NCBI GenBank assembly: GCA_001821455.1
Contig: MHLY01000001.1
Coordinates: 18,763 to 28,413 of the forward strand
From: Candidatus Nealsonbacteria bacterium RBG_13_42_11
GTDB taxonomy: Bacteria > Patescibacteriota > Minisyncoccia > Minisyncoccales > RBG-13-42-11
Direction of reading: 5' to 3'
Length of the DNA stretch: 9,651 nt
Below, piece after piece: positions 3,480 to 9,651 of this stretch. The notes under the pieces were generated by a model. It saw only the letters and a program-made list of their open reading frames with translations. It was not told where the DNA came from and did not search any database. Both the position numbers and the translations under genes were made by a program. How positions within the stretch are numbered: position 1 is the first letter of the stretch; each line of letters begins with the position of its first letter.

Positions 3480-5537
3480 ATGGAAATTTTTGAATTTCAC
3501 TTCAATCCTCCCAAAGAAAAGGATATCCAGAACAGCCGCGCCAAGTCGGTTTTTGACAGTTTTTGCTATGAACCGGAAAACCTCTATGAAAAGAGGTTGG
3601 GAAGCTTGTATATGGTGGGTTTTTTAAAAAATGTCCTGCCGCAAAATACGCACTTTTTAGACAAACTCTCCCAGATAATAAAAGAAAGATATTACAAAAC
3701 CATTTCTGACAGCGTTGAAAAATCACTAAAAGAAGCGCTGAGAAAGACCAACGAGTATCTGGAGAAAACCGCCAAAGAAGGCGATGTCAGTTGGCTGGGG
3801 AATCTCAGTTTTAGCGTTCTTTCCATTAAAAACTTTGAGTTGAACTTTACAAAAGTGGGCCCAATGAAAATCCTTTTATTAAGAAAAGGACAGATAATTG
3901 ACATTGACCAGAAAATAAAATTTGACGATATCGAACCCTACCCTTTAAAGATATTCGGTAATATCATTTCCGGAAAATTAGCCGAAAACGACGTAATTTT
4001 AGTCCTGACAAATGAGGTCTTTGAAAGCTTCCAGCGCCAGAATCTAACAAACCAAATTGCGAAAATCCTGCCCTTTGAGCAGAAAAAAATAAAAGAATTG
4101 CTGAACGCTAAAAAAGAAGAATTACTGAAGATTTCAGGAATTTGCTTTCTGACGATTCTGAAAAAAGAAACAATCATCCAAGAGAGAGAAACGTTTTTGG
4201 AAAAGAAAACCCTGAAGATATTTTCCCTTAAGACGGTTTTCGGTCCGATTATTAATTCCCTAAGAAGAATGGTCAGAATGCCGACTCTTAAAATTCCTTC
4301 TTTTAAAATTACTGCTCCAAAGATGAGAAAACCTAAAATTTCGAAGAAACCGAAAGTTTCTTTGCCAAAACTTGTCTTACCAAAAATTCAATTAAAACTC
4401 CCCTCTTTAAAACTCCCGTCGTTGAAACTTCCGTTGTTTTTTCCCAATAAAAAATTTCTCTTGTTAATATCTTTAATCCTGGTTTTAGCGCTGGGCTTTC
4501 TTGTTTTTGAAAGAAAGGAGCAAAGCCAATTAAAAACTTATCAGGAGAAATTAACTCAAATTGAAGAAAAAATAAACCGGGCCGAAAGTTATCTGGCCGT
4601 CGGAAAATATAACTCTCAGGCAAAAAATAATGCCAATTTGCTTTTTAAGGAAAGCTGGCAGGAAATTTCAGTTTTAACTGACCTGGTTGCCGCTTTCCCT
4701 TCCCAATTAGTCGGCCGGGTTTTAGAAGCTCGAAATAAAATCTCGGACAATCTCTCCCAGTTGAATAACTTGGTTGAGATTTTGGAGCCCGTACTTGTTT
4801 TTGAATTTAGTCCCGACCAATTCGTTCCCCAAAAACTTATTTCCTCCGGGGGAGACTTATATCTTTTCAGTTCCTATGCGCAGAATATATTCAAAGTAAG
4901 CCAAAACAAAGAAGGAAAATTATTGCTGACTGATAAAAAAATTAATTCAGCCAGTCCCCTATCAGACTCCGTTTTATTTTTTATAAAACCCGATCAATTA
5001 ATCAATTTAAGAAATGAAACTTTTGGAGAAACTTTCTTGCTGGAAAATCCTTATTCTGATTTTAATTTCAGCGATTTGTCCGTTTTCAACTCCTCTCTTT
5101 ATTTTCTGGACAATAAGAACGGCCGAATAACAAAATATCCCTATTTGGGTGGTTTTCAATGGAGCCAACCCCAACTATGGCTGAAAAGCGAAAAAGCCAA
5201 AGGTTTCAAATCTCTGGCTGTTGACGGCTCCTTATGGGTTTTGCTGAAAGAAAATACAATTGAAAGATATTACGCCGGCTTGCTGCAGGAAACTCTGAAG
5301 TTTGAGGTTTTTCCCGCTCCCAAATCATTTTCTAAAATCTTTACCTCGGCCCAACTCCCCTATCTTTACCTTTTAGAGCCCGTTCAGAAAAGAGTGGTAA
5401 TTCTTAATAGATCAGGACAAGTTATCAAGCAATTCCAGAGCGAAAAATTTGACAATCTTTTGGACTTGGCCGTTTCTGAGAATGGAAAAACAATTTATCT
5501 TCTGAACGGATTGAGGGTATATAAGATAATGAATTAA
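3480..5537 (+). CDS. PP2C-like domain / transmembrane / propeller-like protein
   Basis: This 685-aa protein has three parts. Residues about 1-230 resemble a PP2C (PPM) phosphatase scaffold: KVGPMKILLLRKGQIIDID matches the GDSRxYLxRxG strand pair, and AENDVILVLTNEVFE matches the GDxLLLxTDGvxD motif. The metal-binding Asp residues are replaced (GP for GD, TNE for TDG), so it is probably a pseudo-phosphatase. A Lys/Pro-rich linker with LPSLKLPSLKLP repeats spans about 264-325. One membrane helix follows (326-343), then a coiled coil (about 346-435). The rest (about 440-683) consists of repeated strand-turn units such as GDLYLFSS, NSSLYFLDNKNGRITKY, GSLWVLLKENTIERY and GKTIYLLNGLRVYKI, suggesting a beta-propeller on the outer face. 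The layout suggests signalling between the outer domain and the cytoplasm. Fold calls are by eye. The true start could have a leaderless mRNA. Confidence 0.75.
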   Translation: MEIFEFHFNPPKEKDIQNSRAKSVFDSFCYEPENLYEKRLGSLYMVGFLKNVLPQNTHFLDKLSQIIKERYYKTISDSVEKSLKEALRKTNEYLEKTAKEGDVSWLGNLSFSVLSIKNFELNFTKVGPMKILLLRKGQIIDIDQKIKFDDIEPYPLKIFGNIISGKLAENDVILVLTNEVFESFQRQNLTNQIAKILPFEQKKIKELLNAKKEELLKISGICFLTILKKETIIQERETFLEKKTLKIFSLKTVFGPIINSLRRMVRMPTLKIPSFKITAPKMRKPKISKKPKVSLPKLVLPKIQLKLPSLKLPSLKLPLFFPNKKFLLLISLILVLALGFLVFERKEQSQLKTYQEKLTQIEEKINRAESYLAVGKYNSQAKNNANLLFKESWQEISVLTDLVAAFPSQLVGRVLEARNKISDNLSQLNNLVEILEPVLVFEFSPDQFVPQKLISSGGDLYLFSSYAQNIFKVSQNKEGKLLLTDKKINSASPLSDSVLFFIKPDQLINLRNETFGETFLLENPYSDFNFSDLSVFNSSLYFLDNKNGRITKYPYLGGFQWSQPQLWLKSEKAKGFKSLAVDGSLWVLLKENTIERYYAGLLQETLKFEVFPAPKSFSKIFTSAQLPYLYLLEPVQKRVVILNRSGQVIKQFQSEKFDNLLDLAVSENGKTIYLLNGLRVYKIMN

Positions 5538-5555
5538 GAAAATTAATTGCGGTAC

Positions 5556-5588
5556 AAAAAAATCCCGCCTCTCCGGCGGGATTTTTTT
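5556..5588. terminator. Bidirectional terminator between convergent genes
   Basis: A 14-bp stem (5556-5569 with 5575-5588), with core ATCCCGCC/GGCGGGAT flanked by seven A and seven T and a 5-nt loop, works on both strands. It serves the 685-aa gene (stop 18 nt upstream) and the 603-aa gene, whose TAA (5587-5589) forms the base of the stem. Confidence 0.92.
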
Positions 5589-7398
5589 ATTCTTGCCTTT
5601 CTAATCTTTTTAATTTATTGAGTAAAACGAATAAAGGAATCAAGACCAGTGCCAGAAGCAATAAAAGCAGGTAATTATTTTCCAGGTTAAAAATCATACC
5701 GATAGCTGCCAGAAACGGCGCTAAATTCAATCCTGTTTTTGGGGCTGGCGGTTGTTCGGGCGGTATAATAATACCGGTTTCAACAGTAGTTGCAGTCGTG
5801 GTTTCGGTTTCTGTTCCGCCGCCGGTTGGCGTTTCTTCTGCCGAAGGCTGTTCAGGGCTTGAAATTGTCCAGTAATAAACAGCTGGAGTGTGATCGTAAT
5901 CGCCTGAGGCTGCTACCGCAATAACTCTGAATCTGTGATTGCCCGGCATTAAACCATAATAATTTTTAGGCGTAGAACAATCTATCCAGTCCTCATAACC
6001 GATTTGGCAGTTAAAAACAGCGGTAGAATCTGAAGAATGAAAAATGAAAGAAGCATCGCTGACTGTGGTTGTGGAATTAGGATAACCGTCAATAAAAGTG
6101 TCCAGCTCTGTCGTTGTCCCTTCGCCCGTTCCTCCTCCTATTTCTTCCTCTTCCTCTTCCTCTTCCTCTTCTTCTTCGCCTGCCGTTTCATCAATTTGGG
6201 TAATAAAACTTATTTCTTTTCCTAAAACTTCCGGTGAAGCGCTGGAAACTGCTCTCCAGTAGTAAGTGGTGCTGGCATTCAAACCGGTAATGACTACCGC
6301 ATGGCTAGTATCAGTGGTGGAAGATTGTTCAGTTGAAAAAGCATAATCGTAATTCGGCGCAACACCAAAAGTAGGATGAGAAACAGTATCATATATTACG
6401 CGATTAGTAGCAAAAAGATTGGTAAGCCAAGTTGCTTTAGCAGTGGTGGAAGAGATTTCCTTAGTTTCCTCCCCAGATATTACTAATTCAACATAACCAC
6501 CGCCGCCTCCGCCACCACCGGGAGGCGGTACGTTTTTAACCAAGACATCCGCAGTATCTGAAGCATTAAGATCGCTGTCATCAACCACCAGAGTACAAGT
6601 GTAAGTGGTATCAGCAGCAACTTCGGGTGCGGTATAAGTAGGATTGGAAATCGCGGAATTATCAAGCGTGCCTCCGGTACAAGACCAGTTGTAATTCAAT
6701 ATATTGGAAGCATCGGGGTCGGAAGAACCGGAACCGTCTAAAACCACTGTTGAATTTTCATTAACCGTCTGGTCGGGTCCGGCATTGGCCACCGGAGGAT
6801 TGTTTGCCGGTGAGGTCGCCAAGAAAACCACATGGCCTTGATGTTCCCAGCCGCCTTCAATGCTGCCGATGTTCACTTCAGCGCCATTTGAAGTTTTCGT
6901 TACCGGTATCATGGTATAATCTGTGCCGGTTTGGCGGTCAGGATACCATTTAGCCTGATTATCAAAAATTAAATTTAGAGGAGCACTGGCATTAATGGTT
7001 CCCGTATCCGTGATTTCAGAAACAGAGTCAGCCCAAAGATGGCCGGTGGTTACAATATTGCTGGTGGGATTATTGGGAAACGTTATTTTTATTCTGGTGT
7101 TGTAGGCAATGCCGTCCGCGTCGCTACCCGTATTATGGTAATAAACGTCAAACATAATTGAATCTCCTGCATCAGCTGAAGCCGGGTCATGCCAAGCAAC
7201 TTCGCTCTTGGTAAGGTTCAGCAAAAGAAGCGTTTCTTGGTCTGCGGGGTCGTTATTGAATTGCGGCGCAACCGCAAAAGCACTTTGAGGTTCTATTAAT
7301 AAACCTAAAGGTAAAATCATCAAACTGAACAATAAAACTCCGGCGCTTTTAATAGCGTGGGTTTTTTCCGTTATTTGATTTGTTTTTTTGTTTTTCAT
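5587..7398 (-). CDS. Exported multidomain surface protein (DUF11-like, PKD, FN3-like, Ig-like)
   Basis: This 603-aa protein has a signal peptide (about 1-42, ending SAFAVA). Next are a DUF11-like beta domain (about 55-195, with DVYYHNTG...AYNTRIKITFP) and a PKD domain (about 200-290, with NPPVANAGPDQTVNENSTVVLDGSGSSDPD, given here as its span, and C240/C268). An 8-Gly linker (294-301) leads to an FN3-like domain (about 305-400, with THAVVITGL-type strand and TTYYWRAVS). A 12-Glu tract (408-419) leads to an Ig-like domain (about 432-513) with C464/C474 and the HTPAVYYWTI end. A Pro/Thr/Glu stretch is followed by PAPKTG (551-556), two hydrophobic segments (557-570 and 576-593) and a basic tail KLKRLERQE. 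It is probably a membrane- or wall-anchored adhesin or scaffold. No enzyme motif is seen. There is no clear Shine-Dalgarno site or promoter. Confidence 0.88.
   Translation of the reverse strand: MKNKKTNQITEKTHAIKSAGVLLFSLMILPLGLLIEPQSAFAVAPQFNNDPADQETLLLLNLTKSEVAWHDPASADAGDSIMFDVYYHNTGSDADGIAYNTRIKITFPNNPTSNIVTTGHLWADSVSEITDTGTINASAPLNLIFDNQAKWYPDRQTGTDYTMIPVTKTSNGAEVNIGSIEGGWEHQGHVVFLATSPANNPPVANAGPDQTVNENSTVVLDGSGSSDPDASNILNYNWSCTGGTLDNSAISNPTYTAPEVAADTTYTCTLVVDDSDLNASDTADVLVKNVPPPGGGGGGGGYVELVISGEETKEISSTTAKATWLTNLFATNRVIYDTVSHPTFGVAPNYDYAFSTEQSSTTDTSHAVVITGLNASTTYYWRAVSSASPEVLGKEISFITQIDETAGEEEEEEEEEEEEIGGGTGEGTTTELDTFIDGYPNSTTTVSDASFIFHSSDSTAVFNCQIGYEDWIDCSTPKNYYGLMPGNHRFRVIAVAASGDYDHTPAVYYWTISSPEQPSAEETPTGGGTETETTTATTVETGIIIPPEQPPAPKTGLNLAPFLAAIGMIFNLENNYLLLLLLALVLIPLFVLLNKLKRLERQE
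6142..6177 (-). repeat. Hexanucleotide tract encoding 12 Glu
   Basis: A run of TTCCTC-type units on the plus strand encodes twelve Glu between the FN3-like and Ig-like domains. GAG and GAA alternate. Slippage by 3 or 6 bp would change linker length without breaking the frame. Confidence 0.85.
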
Positions 7399-7407
7399 GT
7401 TTTTTAA

Positions 7408-7470
7408 GATTATTTTTTAATCATCCTTTACTTTAAAAATTTGGCGTGTAAAAGTTTTTTGGCAAACTTT
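7408..7470 (-). other. Leader of the 603-aa gene with two inverted repeats
   Basis: The 135-nt gap between the two surface genes holds a terminator (7472-7519) and then this leader. AAAGTTT...AAACTTT (7451-7457 and 7464-7470) and a small GATTA...TAATC hairpin (7408-7412 and 7418-7422) are the only structures seen. No convincing -35/-10 pair or Shine-Dalgarno site could be placed for the ATG at 7398. Confidence 0.35.
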
Positions 7471-7471
7471 C

Positions 7472-7519
7472 AAAATAAAGGATGTTGGGTCTGAATCTGC
7501 GCAAGGATCCAGACCCAAC
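7472..7519 (-). terminator. Probable terminator of the stalk gene
   Basis: A 10-bp perfect stem (7484-7493 with 7510-7519, GTTGGGTCTG/CAGACCCAAC) with a partly paired 16-nt interior lies 15 nt after the stalk gene stop. On the minus strand it is followed by ATCCTTTATTTTG, a moderate T tract. Confidence 0.65.
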
Positions 7520-7533
7520 TCTCATAAACTTGT

Positions 7534-9390
7534 TTAGGGTGGCGAGGTTGCCGTGGGGCTTTCAGTGGGGGTGGGGGTTGGTGTTAACGACGGTTCGGGG
7601 GTCCACCAGGGCGGCGGCGTTGGGCCTGGCTCTGTCGGAACGCCCGTCGGCGATTCCGTAGGAGTCGGACTTGGCGTCGGCGACTCGGTGGGTGTAACTG
7701 TGGGTGTGGGCGATATGGTCGGCGTCGGCGATACAGTTGGTGACGGTGATGGCGTCGATGATTCAGTAGGTGTAGGCGATGCCGTCGGACTTATCGTCGG
7801 CGTTGGGGAAACTGTAGCTGATACAGTGGGTGTGGGCGATATCGTAGGCGACTCTGTCGGCGACTCAGTTGGAGTTGGCGACGGAGTCGGTGACTCTGTC
7901 GGTGTGGGTGATACTGTCGGGGACTCCGTAGCTGTAACAGTTGGCGTAGGCGTTACAGTAGGAGATTCTGTGGGTGATACGGTGGGAGTTGGCGATTCTG
8001 TGGGTGAGATTGTGGGTGAGATTGTGGGTGTGGGTGATTCTGTCGGCGATTCTGTAGGCGTAGGCGATTCCGTTGGAGTTACCGTGGGTGTTGGTGACTC
8101 CGTAGGCGTAGGTGATACAGTTGGTGATATCGTGGGTGTTATCGACTCGGTCGCTGTTGCCGTTGGTGTTGGCGACTCCGTCGGTGATTCAGTCGGTGTT
8201 GGTGACATGGTCGGCGATACCGTAGGTGTCGGAGACTCGGTAATTGTTGGAGTTACCGTTGGCGATTCAGTCGGGGTGACCGAAGGCGTCACAGTCTCCG
8301 TAGGTGTCGGCGACTCAGTTGGTGTCATGGTCGGTGTCACCGTAGGTGAAACAGTTGGTGATTCAGTCGGCGATGGTGAAGGTGTAGGCGAATCGGTAGG
8401 TGTAGGTGATGTAGTAGGTGTAGGCGAGATCGTCGGACTGATCGTCGACGTTGGAGACTCTGTAGTTGTTGGTGTAGGCGTCTCCACGTCGGTTGCCGTA
8501 GCTGTAGGCGTGACTGACGGTGTTTCTGTCGCCGTCGGTGATTCGGTAGGTGTAGGTGACTCGGTAGAAGTTTCGGTAGGTGTTGGCGTAGGAGATTCAG
8601 TGGGTGTTGGCGACTCAGTGGACGTCATAGTTGGCGTCGTAGTAGGCGTCAATGTTTCCGTCGGCGTCACGCTTGGTGTTACACTTGGTGTAATAGTTTC
8701 AGTCGGCGACTCAGTTGGAGTTGGCGACGGAGTCGGTGACTCTGTCGGACTGATCGTCGGTGAAGGCGACGCGGTTGGTGTCACCGTAGGAGTTGGTGAC
8801 ACTGTAACCGTAGGCGTCGGCGAAATCGTCGGCGATACGGTAACTGTCGGTGAGCCCGTTGGGGTTGGCGACAGTGTTGGTGTTACCGTCTCCGTAATTG
8901 TTGGTGACACAGTCGGTGTCGCTGTTGGCGACACTGAAGGCGTCGGAGACGCCGTAGGTGTAGCCGATGCAGTTGGCGTCGGCGAAACACTCGGCGTCGG
9001 TGTGGGTGACACACTCGGCGTCGCTGACACACTTGGTGTCGGCGTTGCTGACACGGTTGGCGTTGGCGATACCGTAGCCGTCGGCGGAACAGTTGCTGTT
9101 GCCGTAGGCGTAGGTGTTGCCGTAATCGTAGGCGTCGCAGTGGACGTCTCCGTAGGCGTAGGCGACAACGTCGGTGTCAATGTCAACGTTACAGTAGGCG
9201 TTCCAGTAGGTATTATCGGAGGTGTCGCAGTAGGCGTTGTATTCCCCGATATATATTGTGTTATATACACTACTGGAGGAACTTGAGGACGCATAAGAAG
9301 CGCGCCCAGCTCCCCTGCTATTACCAAAAAGACTAAAAGCAGAAGCAGTTCTAAGGTTTTCCCATATGACCACCTTTTCATCCTTGTCAT
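7534..9390 (-). CDS. Signal-anchored Thr/Pro/Ser/Glu-repeat stalk protein
   Basis: This 618-aa protein starts with a basic cytoplasmic tail ([11 protein letters not shown]), a single hydrophobic helix (about 12-33) and a short spacer containing [13 protein letters not shown]. From about residue 52 to 582 it is an almost unbroken repeat of the unit (S/T)-P-T-x, where x is mostly P, E, V, I or A. The tail departs from the repeat with [14 protein letters not shown] (two Trp at 595-596) before ending in TPTPTE-type sequence. Type II topology would place a long, extended, probably O-glycosylated mucin-like stalk outside the cell. All four Pro and all four Thr codons are used. The start is fixed by AAGGAGG 6 nt upstream. 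It probably acts as a surface spacer or adhesin; there is no catalytic domain and no C-terminal anchor. Confidence 0.85.
   Translation of the reverse strand: MTRMKRWSYGKTLELLLLLVFLVIAGELGALLMRPQVPPVVYITQYISGNTTPTATPPIIPTGTPTVTLTLTPTLSPTPTETSTATPTITATPTPTATATVPPTATVSPTPTVSATPTPSVSATPSVSPTPTPSVSPTPTASATPTASPTPSVSPTATPTVSPTITETVTPTLSPTPTGSPTVTVSPTISPTPTVTVSPTPTVTPTASPSPTISPTESPTPSPTPTESPTETITPSVTPSVTPTETLTPTTTPTMTSTESPTPTESPTPTPTETSTESPTPTESPTATETPSVTPTATATDVETPTPTTTESPTSTISPTISPTPTTSPTPTDSPTPSPSPTESPTVSPTVTPTMTPTESPTPTETVTPSVTPTESPTVTPTITESPTPTVSPTMSPTPTESPTESPTPTATATESITPTISPTVSPTPTESPTPTVTPTESPTPTESPTESPTPTISPTISPTESPTPTVSPTESPTVTPTPTVTATESPTVSPTPTESPTPSPTPTESPTESPTISPTPTVSATVSPTPTISPTASPTPTESSTPSPSPTVSPTPTISPTPTVTPTESPTPSPTPTESPTGVPTEPGPTPPPWWTPEPSLTPTPTPTESPTATSPP
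7856..7902 (-). repeat. 47-bp exact direct repeat, copy 1
   Basis: Identical over 47 bp to 8702-8748. The offset is 846 bp, a multiple of both 3 and 6, so both copies encode the same peptide in frame. The flanking bases differ on both sides. Confidence 0.8.
8702..8748 (-). repeat. 47-bp exact direct repeat, copy 2
   Basis: The partner of 7856-7902. Amid strongly varied synonymous codons an exact match of this length points to a recent segmental duplication or gene conversion inside the stalk gene. Confidence 0.8.
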
Positions 9391-9396
9391 CGAATT

Positions 9397-9403
9397 CCTC
9401 CTT
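9397..9403 (-). promoter_or_regulatory. Strong Shine-Dalgarno site of the stalk gene
   Basis: AAGGAGG lies 6 nt before the ATG at 9390 and selects this start over the in-frame Met4. It also shows the minus-strand frame to be the real gene in this multi-frame repeat region. Confidence 0.9.
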
Positions 9404-9434
9404 TTCAGATTTCTTATTTTTTATATCTTAAACC

Positions 9435-9458
9435 ATACTCAAAAGTATAGTTGCGCAA
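9435..9458. promoter_or_regulatory. Inverted repeats in the stalk gene 5' UTR
   Basis: ATACT-caaa-AGTAT (9435-9448) and the 8-bp palindrome TTGCGCAA (9451-9458) lie in the roughly 90-nt leader between the predicted start and the Shine-Dalgarno site. They may be a protein-binding site or an RNA structure; the role is unknown. Confidence 0.35.
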
Positions 9459-9486
9459 TGTAGTTGTGTAAGGTGCTAGATAATAT

Positions 9487-9515
9487 ACTCTACTAAATAA
9501 TTCAATAAATGTCAA
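9487..9515 (-). promoter_or_regulatory. Promoter of the stalk gene
   Basis: On the minus strand: perfect -35 TTGACA (9510-9515), a 17-nt spacer and -10 TAGAGT (9487-9492). The start is predicted near 9480. The -35 is embedded in the first copy of a direct repeat (9510-9526). Confidence 0.7.
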
Positions 9516-9563
9516 GGGGTAGGACAAGGATTGTCAAGGGGGTAGGACAGGAACGGTAGGACA
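9510..9563. repeat. Three direct repeats upstream of the stalk promoter
   Basis: TGTCAAGGGGTAGGACA (9510-9526) recurs with one extra G at 9532-9549, and a shorter GGTAGGACA follows at 9555-9563. On the minus strand the unit reads TGTCCTACCCC(C)TTGACA, so each long copy ends in a consensus -35. These are possible regulator sites or remnants of promoter duplication. Confidence 0.75.
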
Positions 9564-9564
9564 A

Positions 9565-9590
9565 ACAAAAATCCCGCTTTTAGCGGGATT
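9565..9590 (-). terminator. Intrinsic terminator of the gene entering from the right
   Basis: A 9-bp stem AATCCCGCT/AGCGGGATT (9570-9578 with 9582-9590) with a 3-nt loop is followed on the minus strand by TTTGTTTG after the A/T base pairs. It ends transcription from a minus-strand gene beyond 9590. Confidence 0.8.
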
Positions 9591-9606
9591 GTATCTAAAA
9601 TCAATA

Positions 9607-9651
9607 TTAAATCACTTTAAGTTTTAACCTTTTCTTTCTGGTTATCTGCAG
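9607..9651 (-). CDS. Possible 3' end of a minus-strand gene, truncated by window edge
   Basis: One minus-strand frame reads LQITRKKRLKLKVI and stops at 9607, 17 nt before the terminator. A second frame reads ADNQKEKVKT and stops at 9617. Both are Lys-rich and plausible C-termini, so the true frame cannot be decided here. The terminator is the main support that a gene ends in this stretch. Confidence 0.35.
   Translation of the reverse strand: MQITRKKRLKLKVI

Larger units (their letters stand above)
7560..9240 (-). repeat. Degenerate codon-level tandem repeat of the stalk gene
   Basis: About 1.6 kb of imperfect short-period repeats (3-, 6- and 12-bp) encode the (S/T)PTx units. On the plus strand it reads as GGN/GTN/GAN alternation. 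Synonymous positions vary widely, so most units differ in DNA while the peptide pattern holds. The repeat periodicity also leaves long stop-free stretches in other frames on both strands. Confidence 0.85.

Noticed and set aside
3502..4623. Several minus-strand frames of 70-96 codons
   Set aside because: They lie antisense to the 685-aa gene, lack start signals and have compositions typical of shadow frames.
7481..7680. Plus-strand frame starting in AAAGGATG near 7482
   Set aside because: It starts in the terminator hairpin arm, runs antisense to the stalk gene and reads as Trp/Gly/Arg-rich low complexity; AAAGGATG is likely coincidental.
7560..9240. CRISPR array or other regular non-coding repeat
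   Set aside because: Units are short, degenerate and in phase with codons, with no alternating conserved repeat and unique spacer.
7553..9286. Long plus-strand frame encoding Gly/Val/Asp/Ser repeats ([14 protein letters not shown])
   Set aside because: It is the antisense of the (S/T)PTx repeat; the repeat period removes stops from several frames. It has no Shine-Dalgarno site, promoter or signal sequence, whereas the minus-strand frame has a promoter, AAGGAGG and a membrane anchor.
8711..9373. Second minus-strand frame rich in Asn/Asp/Tyr/Ala
   Set aside because: Out-of-frame reading of the same repeat inside the stalk gene; no start signals of its own.

Overview
The window looks like a chromosomal piece of a small-genome bacterium, most likely a member of the Patescibacteria (Candidate Phyla Radiation, Parcubacteria-like). 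This is an inference. It rests on AT-leaning DNA, compact genes, mixed start signals (strong Shine-Dalgarno sites at some genes, apparently leaderless starts at others), a tRNA without an encoded CCA end, and large modular surface proteins beside families often seen in that group. No rRNA or other decisive phylogenetic marker is present. No mobile element, integrase or CRISPR array was seen.

Layout. Positions 1-1850 hold a minus-strand operon: a multi-pass SdpI/DUF1648-type membrane protein, a membrane-anchored SIMPL (DUF541) protein, a small DUF4258-like protein, and the first codons of a further hydrophobic protein that leaves the window. Positions 1862-2865 hold three compact minus-strand transcription units, each with its own promoter and intrinsic terminator: an unknown 83-aa protein, a roughly 130-nt mini-unit carrying a 7-codon ORF behind a strong Shine-Dalgarno site, and a degenerate acylphosphatase-like protein. 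Positions 2889-3438 hold a tRNA-Val(CAC), an unannotated 30-codon membrane micro-ORF starting 3 nt after the tRNA, and a canonical acylphosphatase, all apparently read from the tRNA promoter.

A 79-bp divergent promoter region (3401-3479) separates that unit from the only plus-strand gene. That gene encodes a 685-aa protein with a degenerate PP2C-like cytoplasmic domain, a Lys/Pro linker, one membrane helix, a coiled coil and a propeller-like outer domain. It converges on a minus-strand gene for a 603-aa exported multidomain surface protein (DUF11-like, PKD, FN3-like and Ig-like domains, C-terminal membrane anchor), and the two share a bidirectional terminator. Next comes a 618-aa signal-anchored protein consisting almost wholly of Thr/Pro/Ser/Glu repeats, read from a consensus promoter preceded by direct repeats. 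The right edge carries a terminator and probably the last codons of another minus-strand gene.

Together 3480-9390 is an envelope or cell-surface region: one candidate transmembrane sensor, one modular surface protein and one mucin-like stalk. The most interesting signals are the mini transcription unit at 2230-2398, the acylphosphatase-like paralogue lacking the catalytic Asn, the tRNA-microORF junction, the pseudo-phosphatase/propeller fusion, and the synonymously scrambled stalk gene with an exact 47-bp internal duplication.
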